In this document: positions 23,913 through 36,673 of the stretch, one piece after another | Layout of the letters: every line of letters starts with the position of its first letter | Numbering within the stretch: the stretch's first letter is position 1 | NCBI GenBank assembly: GCA_025200525.1 | Contig: CM045758.1 | Coordinates: 163,553,040 to 163,617,039 of the forward strand | DNA from: Camellia lanceoleosa | Lineage: Eukaryota; Streptophyta; Magnoliopsida; Ericales; Theaceae | Length of the DNA stretch: 64,000 nucleotides | Direction: 5' to 3' | The notes under the pieces: model-generated | Databases searched by the model: none | Told to the model about the DNA's origin: nothing | The model's input: only the letters and a program-made list of their open reading frames with translations | Position numbers and translations under genes: made by a program

Positions 23913-25154
23913 GTCTCGATCTCAAATTTCCATGCATAAAGGACTCAGTTTAAAAGTTTTCCTTTGAGCATTTTCCTTTGCGCGAAGGTCAAAGCATAAC
24001 AACAATGCCCCTGTGAAATTATAGAAGTTTTTCTTCTGACTAGTCACCACAACACTCTGGCAATACCTGCCTCTTTTGGTGACCTATTTCAAATCACACC
24101 ATCATCACCTAGCAAACAATAAAAAAATTTCAAAAGTTACAGCTATTTTGTACATAGTGTAGTTATGCTTTGACAATAAAATTTTGCTATTTGAATTTAA
24201 TTTAACATTTAAACAGTAAAGTTTTACCATCACCGGTACTAAATGAAAGACAAGTACAATTTTACAAAAGCAGCCTATTTTTTTGGTGGAAATTAATATG
24301 AGCAAAATCATGGGAATACAATTATCAAATCAATTTTATTTTTTGATATATATATATATATATAAACGTAGGTTTTGAATGGAACATATCATTGGAACGG
24401 GCCCTGTGTTTGTCCATTGGGACAGACTGGATTTGTTGGATCCAGTTATGAAAACTGGAGAAAAGCCCATTTTTACCCAAAATTGAAGTCAGAATTTGAG
24501 ATTGTCCTGTAAGTGCTTATTCAATTAATAATAATAGTTCTAAATAATAATAATAATAATAATAATTTAATTAATTAATTATTTTTTGCTTTTATGACAT
24601 TGGACTGCAGATTTGTATCAATTAAGGAAGGATACTTAAAGCGGAGATGTTTCTTATAGTTGTAGAATTTTAAAAGCTGGAAATTTAATGTCTTCACAAG
24701 CATAATTTGAAAATTTAACAAAATTTGAAAAGTTTGAATAACATAAAAATAAGTCAATATTTGCCAAGGGAATTGGCATGTTTTCGTTTTATTTGGATTT
24801 TTTTTTAAAAAAAATATTTGATTTATTTATTTATTTGATTTTTGTGTTCTTCATCATTAGATGAACTTGAAATTCAAAAAATCAAATTTTAAAAAATCCC
24901 AATAAAAAAGCACTCTATTTAAAAATATATAATAAATCTTACAAATTTGATATAATTATGCGGACATATTTTTTTAGTAAGGTTAAAGTTATTAAAATTA
25001 ATGCAGATAATGTGTAGATACAAGGATAAATAATGACAAAATATATATTTCATGTGAAAAAGATGATAAAGTTATTTTTTTAATTCATATAACTAACAAA
25101 ATAATGATCAAAATGGGACAAAATGTTATGTGAATTAAACTTTAAACAAACTAA
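23913..25154. other. AT-rich intergenic DNA, no gene seen
   Basis: Contains an (AT)n run at about 24345-24364 and (AAT)n near 24545-24565. No frame with recognisable domains. Confidence 0.5.
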
Positions 25155-25489
25155 GTGCCATTTTGAGAAGTTGGCAAAAAGCCAACGTTTTTGGTGTGTT
25201 GCTAAAAACTCAAGTTGCCAAAAACGCCCCAAATTCCCATTTGGGAAGACCAAAAACGCCATCCCCAAATTTACCAAATTACCCTCTAGAAAATTTTGAT
25301 TAATTAATTTAAAAATCAAAAAGTAAGGATATTTTAGTCATTTTGGAGTGATGTGACACTTTAAAAAAATATTAAACCAAAAAGTAAAAAAGTCAGCTTT
25401 TTACCAACTTCCCAAATCACTTTCAAAAAAGCCAAAAAGCTTGGTAAAAAGCTAAAAGTCAACTTTTTACCAACTTCCCAAAACACCCC
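25155..25489. mobile_element. MITE, Tourist/Harbinger-like (GGGTGTTTTG family)
   Basis: The left end GTGCCATTTTGAGAAGTTGG and right end CCAACTTCCCAAAACACCCC are inverted repeats. TAA flanks both sides (25152-25154 and 25490-25492). Related elements lie at 47839-47987 and 51501-51769. No coding capacity. Confidence 0.72.
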
Positions 25490-25492
25490 TAA

Positions 25493-26578
25493 GTATAATT
25501 ATATCAAACTTGTAAAACTTGATTTATTTTCTCAAAATCTTAAGAAAAGTTGGTGTAATTTATAATATATAAATATAAAAAAGTATATATATTTTAATAT
25601 TTCATGGTCAGTAGCTTTACTCGCTGAAAACACTAACCTAAATTTATATGTAAAGGATCTTCCAAACTTGTGAGCTTACAATAATAAAAAAAAAGGGTTA
25701 TGATTGGATCAAAGGTTAATTGTGGAATGTGATGTGAGAATTTGTGTCTTTCGGTTTGGGGTTGCACTAACCAAACTCCTTCCAGTGCAAATAATATATA
25801 TATATATATAAATCTACTCACATTCCATAGATTCACTACTTGGTTTTAGAATCCAATAGCTAATATTTTCAATTTTATTTCATAATAAGGTTCAACATAT
25901 CATTATTAAAAAATTAGACGTAAAAATACAAGATGCGAAGAGGTGAAGCACACGCCTTGCCTAATGGTAGTGCTTGTCTCTTCATTATATCCAATTGGTT
26001 CAATTAGTATGTCCATCGAGCTCAAAATACATGATTGACATTTAAATAATTGGGCACTCAGATTAGAAATCTATTTATGAAATTATTGGATTAACAGGGT
26101 TAAGTTTAAATCTTTTTGAATTAAAATGATACTTATTTGTTCAGAGTTTAGCTATTTGTTGATCTATTCAAATGTCATTTATCTATTCAAAAGTTACTTA
26201 TCTGTGCATGTGTTACTTATTTGTTCAAATGTCTATACGTGCTATCTGTCTATTCACCTATCTGTTCAATGTCGCATATCTCATCACCACCAATCTCCAC
26301 CACGACCAACTTTTCAACGTGTGTCTTTATCACAAAAAAAGATTAAACTTTGGACTAAATAACATATGATCCTATAGGACTAGACTAAAAACCAATTAAT
26401 CCAAAACAATTTACAATTGAAATAAATAAATAAAATAAAATGTGATTGAGATTAGATCATTACGAGCGGTGAGTCACTTATACTACCATGATCTCGAGAG
26501 GGATAGATGAGAGGGGCTAGGGTTCCGCAAATTGAAGAGGTGAGGTGGAGATGTCGAGGTGGTGGTGAGTGAATGAGG
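25493..26578. other. Intergenic DNA, no gene seen
   Basis: AT-rich, with short overlapping frames near 26126-26369 that have no domain. A weak tRNA-like pair of boxes near 25957-26010 was considered and not called. The last bases (CAGTA, 26579-26583) are the left target duplication of the large retrotransposon. Confidence 0.45.
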
Positions 26579-26583
26579 CAGTA

Positions 26584-29461
26584 TGTCACGACCCAAACCC
26601 GGCCCTATGGGTTTAGTATCAGAATCGCCAAGAATCCAGTGATTCTGATAACAAAGCAAAACTGAGGGCTGGCGGAAGCCAATGCAGTAAATAAACAATG
26701 TCCAATGAGCTGTGATAGTCTGTATGCAAAAAGATTTTCCATACATATGCATATTAACGATGCTGAGCAGTATATACAATATTTACAACCACTCAATATA
26801 GGGACTTAATCCCTACTCAGCAGTCGATAAACATTGATCTATACATTCGATTCGGTTATTACAAAAGCAGTAAGACAAGATGATGGGAAATACTAAAACA
26901 CCCCTAAGCCTTGGCAAGGTAGGCTCGGAACCTCACGGTGAGGCACATAGGTGGCTTGACAAAAGCGAAAGTAACCACGACGCTTCTAGTGATGCAGTGC
27001 TGTACACCTACATATGTATATGAGCAGTGAGCTAAAGCCCAATGAATAATATAATGCATAAAGGGGTTAAGAATAAATGTCCTTTCAGTATTAAAACCAG
27101 TCATTTCAGTCAGTTTATCGGTCATTCAGTTTGTGGCTCATATTTGAGCCATATGGTCATTGATTAAAATAGTGATATGTGGTACATCCTTGGCGTATAA
27201 AGATAAAGAACGGTAGGTCTTAAAAAGACCGGTCTTATGAACCAAACAGTAAATGATGGCCATCGATATCTGATAGATAGCGATAGCATTACCAATTGAG
27301 AGAAACGATGCAAGACTTGTGGATTCAAGAGGTGGCTCCCAATTGTAGCACTTAGTTAGTAGATTCTAGAGGTGGCTCTCGATGTAGCACTTTGCTCCTT
27401 ATCGAATACCGGATTCAAGGGGTGGCTCCCTTGTAGCACTTAGCTCAGTAGATTCTAGAGGTGGCTCGATGTAGCACTTTGCTCCATATCGGTAATACCG
27501 AGTGGCCATCACAACAGTAAACAGTAGTGGTTCCCAACTTGGGAACCGACAGAGATCTCTCTGTCACAATATGTGGATTCAAGAGGTGGCTCCCACTGTA
27601 GCACTTAGCTCCGTAGATTCTAGAGGTGGCTCCCGGTGTAGCACTTTGCTCCACATCAATAAGCGAGAGGTGCCAAGGATGCCCTAATGCGATTGAATAT
27701 AACTCATACGTTCATTTAGTATACTGATGTCGATTCGATGGGCAGTTCAATTGATAGCGATGTCAATTGATGCAGATTGATTGAGAACGATATCAATTCG
27801 ATAGCAGTGTCAATTCAAGAACGATTCGATTCGATTCGATGTGATTCGATAAAATAAACGGCTCAATAGCGATTCAATAAAGTAAGCGATTGAAGATAAT
27901 CATTTTTGGACATATCTTTACAGCTTGTTACTCACGAGTTACGGGCTCTGATATGCTAGGCGTCTCCTCGGTAAGCCAACCCTACACAAGATATCTGAGA
28001 TGAACACACACTAAGCTATACTGATTGGGGAAGATCAATAACTTACCCTAATTTGCCTCGGTGTGTTCTACATCTATATCCTCATTAAGATGCCTTAAAC
28101 TAGGCCTAAGAATGCCTAGAATGGGATGAGGATGCAAAGGTGCACTTAGAAAGTACTTTACAAAATTTCTTTGAAAATAAGGGACTCTCGGCGAGCCTTC
28201 CTTCGCTCGAGCGAGCTTGCAAAATCAAAGGCTTCGCTCGGCGAAATCCTTCGCCGAGCGGTCGATGAAACGATAAAAATCTTGGATCTTTGAAATTTTA
28301 CGCTCGAGCCACCATTTCTTCGCTCGAGCGGAGCTCTGAACAAACGATGGTCGCTCGAGCGAGGAATCCTTCGCTCGAGCGAGGAGGCCAAATTCTGGAA
28401 TTTCCAGATTTGTCTTCCAAGTCCGAACCAAGTATTCTACCACTCAATACTCGACCTCTTGGGCCCAAATTCTGAGAAACACATCTCAAATCAATATACA
28501 ACAAGTTTCAAAGCTCAATTTATGAATTCAAGCCCCAAAGGTGAGTCAATTAAAACCATTTTCAAACCCATTTTCAAGAATGAACTTCAAACATGCCATG
28601 CACGAGTTTTAAACCAAATTGGAGTTTCAAAGCTTGCTCAAATGAGCTCACTTCCTCAAAACAAGATGAAAACATGGACTTATGCATAGATATGAGCATG
28701 CATGTGACAATTAGCCATGAAATCAACTCAAAATGTACCAATACAAACATGCATGCATGATGTATGCTATAATCCAACATATTTGAACTAAATCATGACT
28801 TAGTTCTACAATGAAGCATGAATCATGCAAGAACTTGTTCAATATTAACAATAAGAAGGTGAATTCCTTACCTAGGTCTTCAATTACAAGTCTTGAGGTC
28901 CAATTTGCCAATTTACACTCCAATTCCACCATATTCAAGCTAGATCAACAAGTTGAGTTCCAATCTCTCACTCTCTCTCTACTTCTCTCCTTTTGGTCGG
29001 CTAGAGCAAGAGGAATGGCTGATGAAATTAGGTTGTTCAAGTGTAATACAAGTCTCTAATGTGTCTAGGATAGTGGCCCACTTAGTGGCATTTTGGTAAA
29101 TAAACCAATTCAAACAATTTAACTCATTTTGATCTAATTTAATCATACCCAATCACTTTTCAATTAAATATACCATAAAATCACATTAATTATGATGAAC
29201 ACAGAACATCAATCAATTTCAGATTTGGCCGCCGATAAGGCCTTTAATTTCTTGATTTGATGCATCTAACAACAGATAATTTGGCGATCAAGCAGATAGA
29301 TTATGCATTTAAGCGATTCTGATCAATCAATTTAATTTCGGATCTCAGTCAGTCAGTTCAGTATTTCGATCATTTTAATTATCAATCATAATCAATCTCA
29401 ATTTAACAGTAATCAGTAGGTAATCGGTAATATATCGGTAATCAGTATGAAGGTTGTTACA
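26584..29461 (-). repeat. 3' LTR of the LARD-like element
   Basis: 2878 bases, TG...CA ends. Its right half (28395-29220) is almost identical to 42075-42900 in the other LTR, so the insertion is fairly young. The CpG/CHG-rich middle (27000-28390) differs much more, mostly at CAG and CTG sites. Open frames here recur in the other LTR and are not genes. Confidence 0.9.
27320..27655. repeat. Short tandem repeats within the LTR (GAGGTGGCTCCC units)
   Basis: Alternating units of about 55 bases each contain GATTC(A/T)AGAGGTGGCTC followed by TGTAGCACTT and AGCTC or TGCTCC. At least six are seen here, and the equivalent array is at 41035-41360 in the other LTR. The solo LTR at 36674 lacks most of this array, so it is a variable part of the family. 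Confidence 0.75.
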
Positions 29462-32400
29462 GTCTCCCCTCCTTATAAAGAGTTTGGTCCTCCAAACTCG
29501 AATTAACATATAACAACAGAGATGATGCCTATCATAAATGTAACTTTCACTCTATAACAGGAGCATAGTCATTTTTATAACAAGTTCATGGCCCAATCTC
29601 AATCTTAGCAGTGCACAGAAACGGAATCAGAAATCACGTATAGGGATTGGGGTTCATATTAAAACAGAATCTTATGCACTATCAGTTTTCAGTCAAGGAC
29701 AGATTCGGGTACATGCTCATTCTCATATTCTGGTCCAAAGCATACATAGATACCACAATTCTTGCATTAAGAATATGCGGTGCATTCATTAGCGCTACTA
29801 GAGCAAATCTGATGCGAAAGTCTGATCTGAAAAAAATATATATATAAGTTCCATAAAGGAATCTCCGATACCGGGCAGCTAACATATATTACATAATACC
29901 AAGAGTCACGAATATATGTATCAGAAATCAACAATCATTCAAGATATCTGATACTGATATATAGCATTTCGAGACAAAACTTATTTCGTGACCGGAACAT
30001 GAATCTGATTATGCTGTAGTACAATACTGATACTTGATAAATACGATAGCGATGAGAGTAGTATTAGTATTCACACTACTTATCTCAAGTACTTATCGGG
30101 GTTATAGATTTGCGATGGTCTCCGTTTCATAAGTAATTTCCGTTAAATTCTGAGAGATCGACCTATTCGATTTCAAGTCTTTCATTCGGTCTTTGTTCAA
30201 TCCGGTTCTCGGTTGAGAATCCATTCTTTAGTCCGATTCATTCGGGAGTTATTGGGGACATAAAGCGAATTGTACATTACTCCCATAGCGATGGCGAGTT
30301 CAAGTAAGTATCTATTTACTACTCATCGATTGCATCCTTACCGATTCGGTCATAACACATGTCAATACGAACGATCATCTGAGTTATATATACTTCGAAC
30401 GATCGAGTTTATGATCAAAACCGATGCATGGTCAACGGATCCCACACTGAAATGCGGTCAAGTACAATAATCACCAAAACAATCATTCCCTAGTCAGACA
30501 AGTTCATGGTTATAACGGTAATACCGGGTAATTAATCACATGCCACATGCCCAGTTTTTCCTATATTGTAAACAAATCCGGTAATAGCTCTTAATAAGAG
30601 TTTTCTCAGATCGAATCGATGAAAGTTCGACTAGGTCATTTCAGATGCAAGTTCTGTCCAAACATATCAAATAAAAGTTCGAAGCGCAAGCATCAAACAA
30701 AAGTTCCATCAGTTACACAAAAGGGTTTTATCAACCCACGGTTTCATTAGGTTAGATCGGATAACAGTTCCATTCCTATCATTCCATTCGTTCAGGTACA
30801 TAGTCAGTAGTTTCACAATTTGTCAACCGACATTAGAATCTTGTGACCTTACAATTCATATCAAAGCAGTACAGGTCATATACAATGTGTTCCTCCCAAT
30901 AAGTTTACAGGAAATGCACAGGCATGCAGCTATTCATATCGAGAGGTAAGCATCACAGTCAATATAGCAATTTCCCAATAAATCTTCCATAAAGATATAT
31001 GGTACACAGTAGTACATCACCCAAGGTTCTTGGTGACACATAATAGTGAGTTGCCCTACGAGGGTTCGGATCGGTCATCTGATCACTAAAGCATAGGCTC
31101 GCGAGTTTACTCAACGATCATGTCGATTTTCTACAATCACAATTCAGTCTAGAGTTTATCGGTTGGGGTCTTTACTCGGTCATGCGGTTCGAGGGTCATA
31201 GTCAAGCGGTTAAATCATTGAACAAATTTATCAATCATTAGGGCAAGAATGCGGTCATATATGTACATGTTCGAGTCTACTAATGTCCCAATCTGAGTTC
31301 GCGGGTTCAATGTACTCCGGATACAATAGTTAAGGTACGAATCCGAAGTCTACTCGGTCTAATAACATCCTTAAGCAAAGGTATGCGAATCGTACATATG
31401 TCTAAACAGTTTTGAGCATAGTTAATTGTTAACATGAGGTTTCTGATGTTGTACATATAGTTCGCATCAACGATGAATTTCGAAAGGTTCATTAACCACG
31501 ATCCGTTCCAAATTACGGAATACGATTCCTACACAAGCGTTCGCACAAGCAATTTCACCTATTTAAGGTAATACTGCGTCGGTCATTTAGGTGTTAGAGC
31601 ATTCTCGGAACTAGGGTCTAGATTTAGACTCATTATTATTTGGTTCAATTAAGTGAGCAAGATTTAGGTAAGTGCCCTTCATCCCACGTTCTAAAGGAGT
31701 TTAATTTGGGTGGCAACAATGCCCGATGGTATTTCCCATATATGCAGAATAGGTATATCATTGTTCACATTGCTTCTTCGACCTTCATTGGTCAAAGCTA
31801 TTGCGAGATTTTCCATTCACGGAGGTCATTGGTTTACCGGTCATTTTCACTTTCTGTTATTTTTGTTTCATTCTTTCTAATTTCAGTTGACGATATCAAA
31901 CACATCTAGGTCACTCCCACCTCCAGTTCTTTTCCAGTCAGTGTCTATCATGTGGGTTGCCTATAAGATTAGCTGGGTAAATTTTACCTCACATTAAACC
32001 CACAGTTCTATCACTTTACTCAAGTTGTTCAAACTCGGATACTTTCCTATTTCGGATGTATTGGGGAAAGCATTTTTTTGAAGAGAGCTTCACATATTTT
32101 CTCAGTTTCTAAACCCAAGTCTCAGTTTTCAGTAGTTCGGTACCTCCCAGAAATTCCGGCGGTTTCAGTTTATTGGGTTTTTGTATCAGTAATATCAGAT
32201 CATAGTCAGTTGATTCAGGCACGTATGTCGGCCTTTATTATCTCAGATTTTCGGTTAAGGCTTCAATCATTCTTTTTAGCCTATTGATCCTCGGATCAGA
32301 AAATTCAGTTTCATCCACATTCCTCGTCCTTTCCTTGTTTACACAATGAGTGATTATCAATATAGGAAAGGTTCTTACTGAATTCGCATTTCATTTCATA

Positions 32401-32785
32401 TCAGACGTGTGTATACTTCCATTTCAACTCAGATACGGTCACATAACCCCTTTACTTTCACACGTTCATTTTCTTTCACATTGATTTTCCACGGTCAGTA
32501 TTAACATTAACATTACATATTATTTCATTTAACTTCTTTAAGTATGCAGATAGAGTTCGTTTCAGTTCACATAGGCAGTACAGTAATCATAAACATAAAC
32601 AGTTGCGTACTTAAACAGTTTATCGTATAAGCAGTCACTCGTTTAAATAGATTAACACAGTAGCATATCTTCAGTCGTATCATAACCACACACTTTTCAT
32701 GTTCATGCAATGTCCTAATTTCTTTTCTAGGAGATCCTATAGCTTATTTGGACACGTGTGTGCGGCATAACTTCGTGGTAAGTAT
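29462..32785 (-). other. Interior of the LARD-like element, no protein genes recognised
   Basis: 3.3 kb with only short frames, none with reverse-transcriptase, integrase, protease or zinc-knuckle motifs on either strand. Many short words such as TCGGTCAT, TTCGGGT and CAGTTTCA recur without forming a regular array. Long RNA with no coding role is the usual view of LARD interiors. Confidence 0.6.
29463..29474 (-). other. Polypurine tract next to the 3' LTR
   Basis: On the minus strand AAGGAGGGGAGA directly precedes the LTR start TGTAACAACC. This is the usual site for plus-strand priming and it fixes the element's orientation. Confidence 0.75.
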
Positions 32786-32797
32786 CGCTCGATACCA
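32786..32797 (-). other. Primer-binding-like site (initiator tRNA-Met type, altered)
   Basis: The minus strand reads TGGTATCGAGCG three bases after the 5' LTR end. The initiator tRNA-Met complement used by many plant elements is TGGTATCAGAGC. The difference is the loss of one A in a CAG context, the same kind of change that separates the two LTRs. Confidence 0.6.
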
Positions 32798-32800
32798 CTC

Positions 32801-33489
32801 TGTCACGACCCAAACCCGCCCTATGGGTTTAATCTGTAATGCCCCGATGTCCGTGATTAGAAGGCACTTTATATGTCTGATAAAATAGAGTCTGAGTCTG
32901 GCGGAAGCCAATGCGATAAATAAACAATGTCCAATGAGTTGTGATAGTCAGTATGCAAAAGATTTTCCATACATATGCATATTAACGATCGATGCAGCAG
33001 TATATACAATATTTACAACCACTCAATATAGGGACTTAATCCTACTCAACAGTCACGATAAACATTGATCTATACATTCGATTGTTATTACAAAAGCAGT
33101 AAGACGATGCGATGAAATACTAAAACACCCTAAGCCTTGGCAAGGTAGGCTCGGAACCTCACGGTGAGGCACATAGGTGGCTTGACAAAAGCTGAAGTAA
33201 CCACAGCGCTTCTAGGCGATGCGGTGCTCAGACACCTACATATGTATATGGCGATGAGCTAAAGCCCGATGAATAATATAATGCATAAAGGGTTAAGAAT
33301 AAATGTCCTTCAATATTAAAACCGGTCATTTGATCGGTTTATCGGTCATTCGGTTTGTGGCTCATATTTGAGCCAATGGTCATTTAGTTAAAATAGTGAT
33401 ATGTGGTACATCCTTGGCGTAATCTGATGGCGGTAGGTCTTAAAAAGACGGGTCTTAACAGACCAACGGTAAATGATGGCCATCAAGAG
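32801..33489 (-). repeat. 5' LTR of the LARD-like element, part 1 (outer insertion splits it)
   Basis: Starts TGTCACGACCCAAACCC on the plus strand and follows 26584-27255 closely. It is cut at 33489/33490 by the TGTAGACACC element and resumes at about 40976. Confidence 0.85.
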
Positions 33490-33889
33490 TGTAGACACCC
33501 CATTTTGACCGACCTTAAGACTCGAGCGTCACCGATTGGCTTCGGTGATGTTGCATCTTGTGCTCGTTGAAGTCTCGAGTCGTGGCGCGCGCCTGCCTCC
33601 GGGCCCGAACTCTCTTTCGTGCCTTGTCTCGGTTTGCGAACGGACTTCGGTTTTCTCTGTTTTTCTTTCGAGGGAGGGAGTGGTCCGTAGACTATCTCGG
33701 TGGCCGTGGGCTACTTTTCGTGACCGTGAGGCCATTTTTCCCATTTCGGATCGGTTCGGTTTTGAGCCAGTTAGCCGTGTGCCTCGGTTCGGGACCGCCC
33801 AACCATCTCCGCTTTTCTCGGTTTTGGCATGCATCTCATTTACTCCCATTTAAGGGACATCGAGGCCTCGAACACCACTTCGGTGCCGT

Positions 33890-34640
33890 GACCCATTTTC
33901 GGGATCCCAACCGCGGTTTTTGGCCCCGAGCATTCATTTTGCATCGATGTCTGTTCATTTTTGGCGAAACCTGCTTGGTCCTTCCGAGGGACACTGGGGT
34001 CTTCGAGACCCACTTCTTACCGAACACCACTTAGGTGCTTCGAATTTCATTTTCGGGATCCCAACCGCGGTTTTGGCCCCGAGCATTCATTTTGCATCGA
34101 TGTCTGTTCATTTTTGGCATACACCTGCTTGGTCCTTCCAGGACACTGGGTCTTCGAGACCCACTTCGCAATTAACACCACTTCCTGTCCGGCAATTTCA
34201 TTTTCGGATCCCAACCGCGGTTTTGGCCCCGAGCATTCATTTTGCATCAATGTCTGTTCATTTTTGGCAGAGACCTCTATTTTAGCATTCCGAGGAACAC
34301 TGGGGTCTCAGAAACCCACCCTTAACACCACTTAGGTGCCGTGACCCATTTCGGGACCCCAAATCGCTGGCTTTTGGTCCCGAGCATTCATTTCGCATCC
34401 ATTTTCTCCGGTTTTTGGCAGAGACCTCTATTTTAGCATTCCGAGGAACACTGGGGTCTCAGAAACCCACTTCGCAGCCGAACACCACTTCCGGTGCCCG
34501 GTAGCCCATTTTTGGGACCCCGCGCGGTTTTGGTCCCCGAGCTTTCGTTTTGCATTAGTTTTTGTTCAATTTTGGCAGGTACCTCTGTTTCATCATTCCG
34601 AGGAACACTGCGGTCTCAGATGCCCACTTCGTGGCCGAAC
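33890..34640 (+). repeat. Five tandem units of about 150 bp
   Basis: The words CCGAGCATTCATTTTGCAT, TGTTCATTTTTGGC and GGACACTGGGTCT recur near 33925, 34079, 34229, 34380 and 34537, spaced 150-157 bases. The units lie just upstream of the TATA box at 34732, where promoter-proximal repeats are common in LTRs. They produce overlapping open frames in several phases that should not be annotated. Confidence 0.8.
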
Positions 34641-34731
34641 AAAATCTTTTGTTTTTGCCCTCAAAATATCTAGATATTTTGCCCTCAAAATATCTAGATA
34701 TTTGGGGAAAGATATTTTCCATCTTTTTGGC

Positions 34732-34975
34732 TATAAAACCAGCAACTTCCAGCTGGGGGAAGGGTTAGAGAAACCCTTTTGGGAGCTCCATACACACGGC
34801 TCATCTCTCTCTCCATTTCCAAGCTTCAAACATCCAAGTTTGCTCCCATTTTCTTCATCATCTTCAAGCACAACCACCACCAATCCATTTCCAGCAGCTA
34901 AGGGAGCTTTCTAGCAGCTAGGAGGCACCACTTCTCAAGCAAAGAAGCAGCCAAGACTTGTCTACAAGGGTGAGT
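34732..34975 (+). promoter_or_regulatory. LTR TATA box and downstream 5' splice-site-like motif
   Basis: TATAAAA lies at 34732-34738 and CAAGG|GTGAGT (GT at 34970) lies about 240 bases downstream. The same pair occurs in the related LTR at 2655-2936. Between them is a CT-rich leader. Confidence 0.45.
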
Positions 34976-35759
34976 GGTCATTTCCCTCTTTCTAGCTCAT
35001 TTCTTGCATCAAAGTTCTAGCCTATGTATGATCTGATTTCGTGGCTGCCATGAACTGATAAAGTGCTTATTTTGAGCCCCTCTTCAACATTGAAGAAGGG
35101 CTCAACCATGTTTGGTGAAAGCTTGTACCATCTCCCTTTATAATCCTCTTTAGGCCTTGATTTTCGCATGGTTTTGTAGCCCTTTGTGTTTTTGGTTTTG
35201 GCCCTTGGTCAGAACTGAAAGGGGTCTTATTTTGACCCCCTTTACATGTTTCATCAAGAATGTTTAGCTATTTGGTGAATGCTTTACATACTTTTCATTG
35301 TAGCCCTCTTGGTGGCCATATTTTGCATGCTTTGTTAAGCTTATCTTTGTTCTGTTTTCGGCCATGCTCAGGCCTGAAAATAGTCTTAAAATGGGCTCCT
35401 CTTCAATGTTGTAGAACTGATTTTTTGGGTTTGAGCATTGTACATATTACTTGCTTTGAAAATCCTCTCTTTTACCGTATTCTTGCGAGCTATTGTTGCC
35501 ATACTTGTGAGCATTATTTGGCCTTGCTTTGTGCTAATAAAATGCTAGTTTAGGGGCTGCCTTGCCACTGTTTTGCATTCCATGTCCATATTTTGTATGT
35601 TTAATAGGGTCAGAGGCCATTTCGGTGCATTTCATCGCATTTTGGGCATCGGTTGCAATTTTATCATAATTTGGGGGCTGTTTTTGCATTATCTTAGTTG
35701 CTGAATTTTGCATCTTCCTTATGCCATTTGCTAGATCTCATTCGCATGTCATTTTGGTG

Positions 35760-36673
35760 CTTTAGAGCCTTGCCTCGGTTTGCGTGCCTGCAGTAACGAT
35801 TTCGAGGCACTTCATTTTATCCGACGGCAGCCTATGTGAGTGTGGTTGAGGCCCTCTCATGTTGGCGTAAGCCCAATTTGCATTTTCATGCTTGTATGCC
35901 ATTGCCTCGGTTTGCGTGCGTGTGCACGCATTTCGAGGCACTTTATTTTCATCCGACGGCTATGTATGTGAGTGTGGTTGAGGCCTCTCATGTTGGCGTA
36001 AGCCCAATTTGCATTTTCATGCTTGTATGCCATTGCCTCGGTTTGTGTGCCCGTGTGCACGATTTGAGGCACTTCATTTTATCCGACGGCTTATGTGAGT
36101 GAAATGAGGCCCTCTCATGTTAGCGTAAGCCAGTCGCAGATTCCGTATGCCATTTCATGCCTTCGGGCCATGCCTCGGTTTGCGTACCCGTGGGCACGCA
36201 CTTCGAGGCACTCCGTTTTCATTCATTGGCAGCCTATGTGAGTGCGGCTGAGGCCCTCTCATGTTGGCGTAAGCCCATCATTGCATTCCGTATGCCATTT
36301 CATATATTCCTCGTTTTGTGTGTCGTGTGCACGCATTTCGAGCGACTCTTTATCAAGCGGCCTCCTATGTGAGTGAGCTGAGGCTCTCCCATGTTGGTGT
36401 AAGCCCATCGTGGCATTCCGTATGCCATTTCATTTCATTTCATCATCGCCTCGGTTTGCGTGCCTGTGGGCGCACATTTCGAGGCACTTCAGTTTTATCT
36501 GATTTCTCATTTCATCATCGCTTCGGTTTGCGTGCCTATGGGCGCGCATTTCGAGGCACTTCGGTTGTATCCGATTCGCATTTTGTCATCGCCTCGGTTT
36601 GCGTGCCTGTGTGCACGCATTTCGAGGCACTTCGGTTTTATCCGATTTGCATTTTTATCATCGCCTCAGCTTG
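35760..36673 (+). repeat. Stem-loop array, first block (period about 135, then 72 bp)
   Basis: Each unit has GCCTCGGTTTGCGTGC, a short loop, then GCACGCATTTCGAGGC, so two pairs of arms (GCCTCG/CGAGGC and TGCGTGC/GCACGCA) can fold. Copies occur near 35772, 35903, 36034, 36172, 36308, 36447, 36518 and 36590. The first five are 131-138 bases apart and include GTTGGCGTAAGCCCA. The later ones are about 72 bases apart. A ninth copy is split by the solo LTR at 36674. Confidence 0.85.

Noticed and set aside
25940..26015. Possible tRNA-like boxes (TTGCCTAATGGTAGTGC and GGTTCAATTAG)
   Set aside because: Box matches are weak, no cloverleaf can be drawn with confidence, and no A-rich tail or target duplication was found.
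28225..28938. Frames duplicated exactly at 41807-42624
   Set aside because: They are the same LTR sequence in two copies and carry no retroviral or other protein motif.
33536..34335. Overlapping frames of 105-158 residues on both strands
   Set aside because: They fall in tandem repeats of an LTR and repeat each other with the 150-bp period; openness is due to composition.
35760..36673. CRISPR-like regular repeats
   Set aside because: Repeat and spacer lengths are not those of CRISPR, the spacers are themselves similar to each other, and the sequence is plant nuclear DNA inside an LTR.
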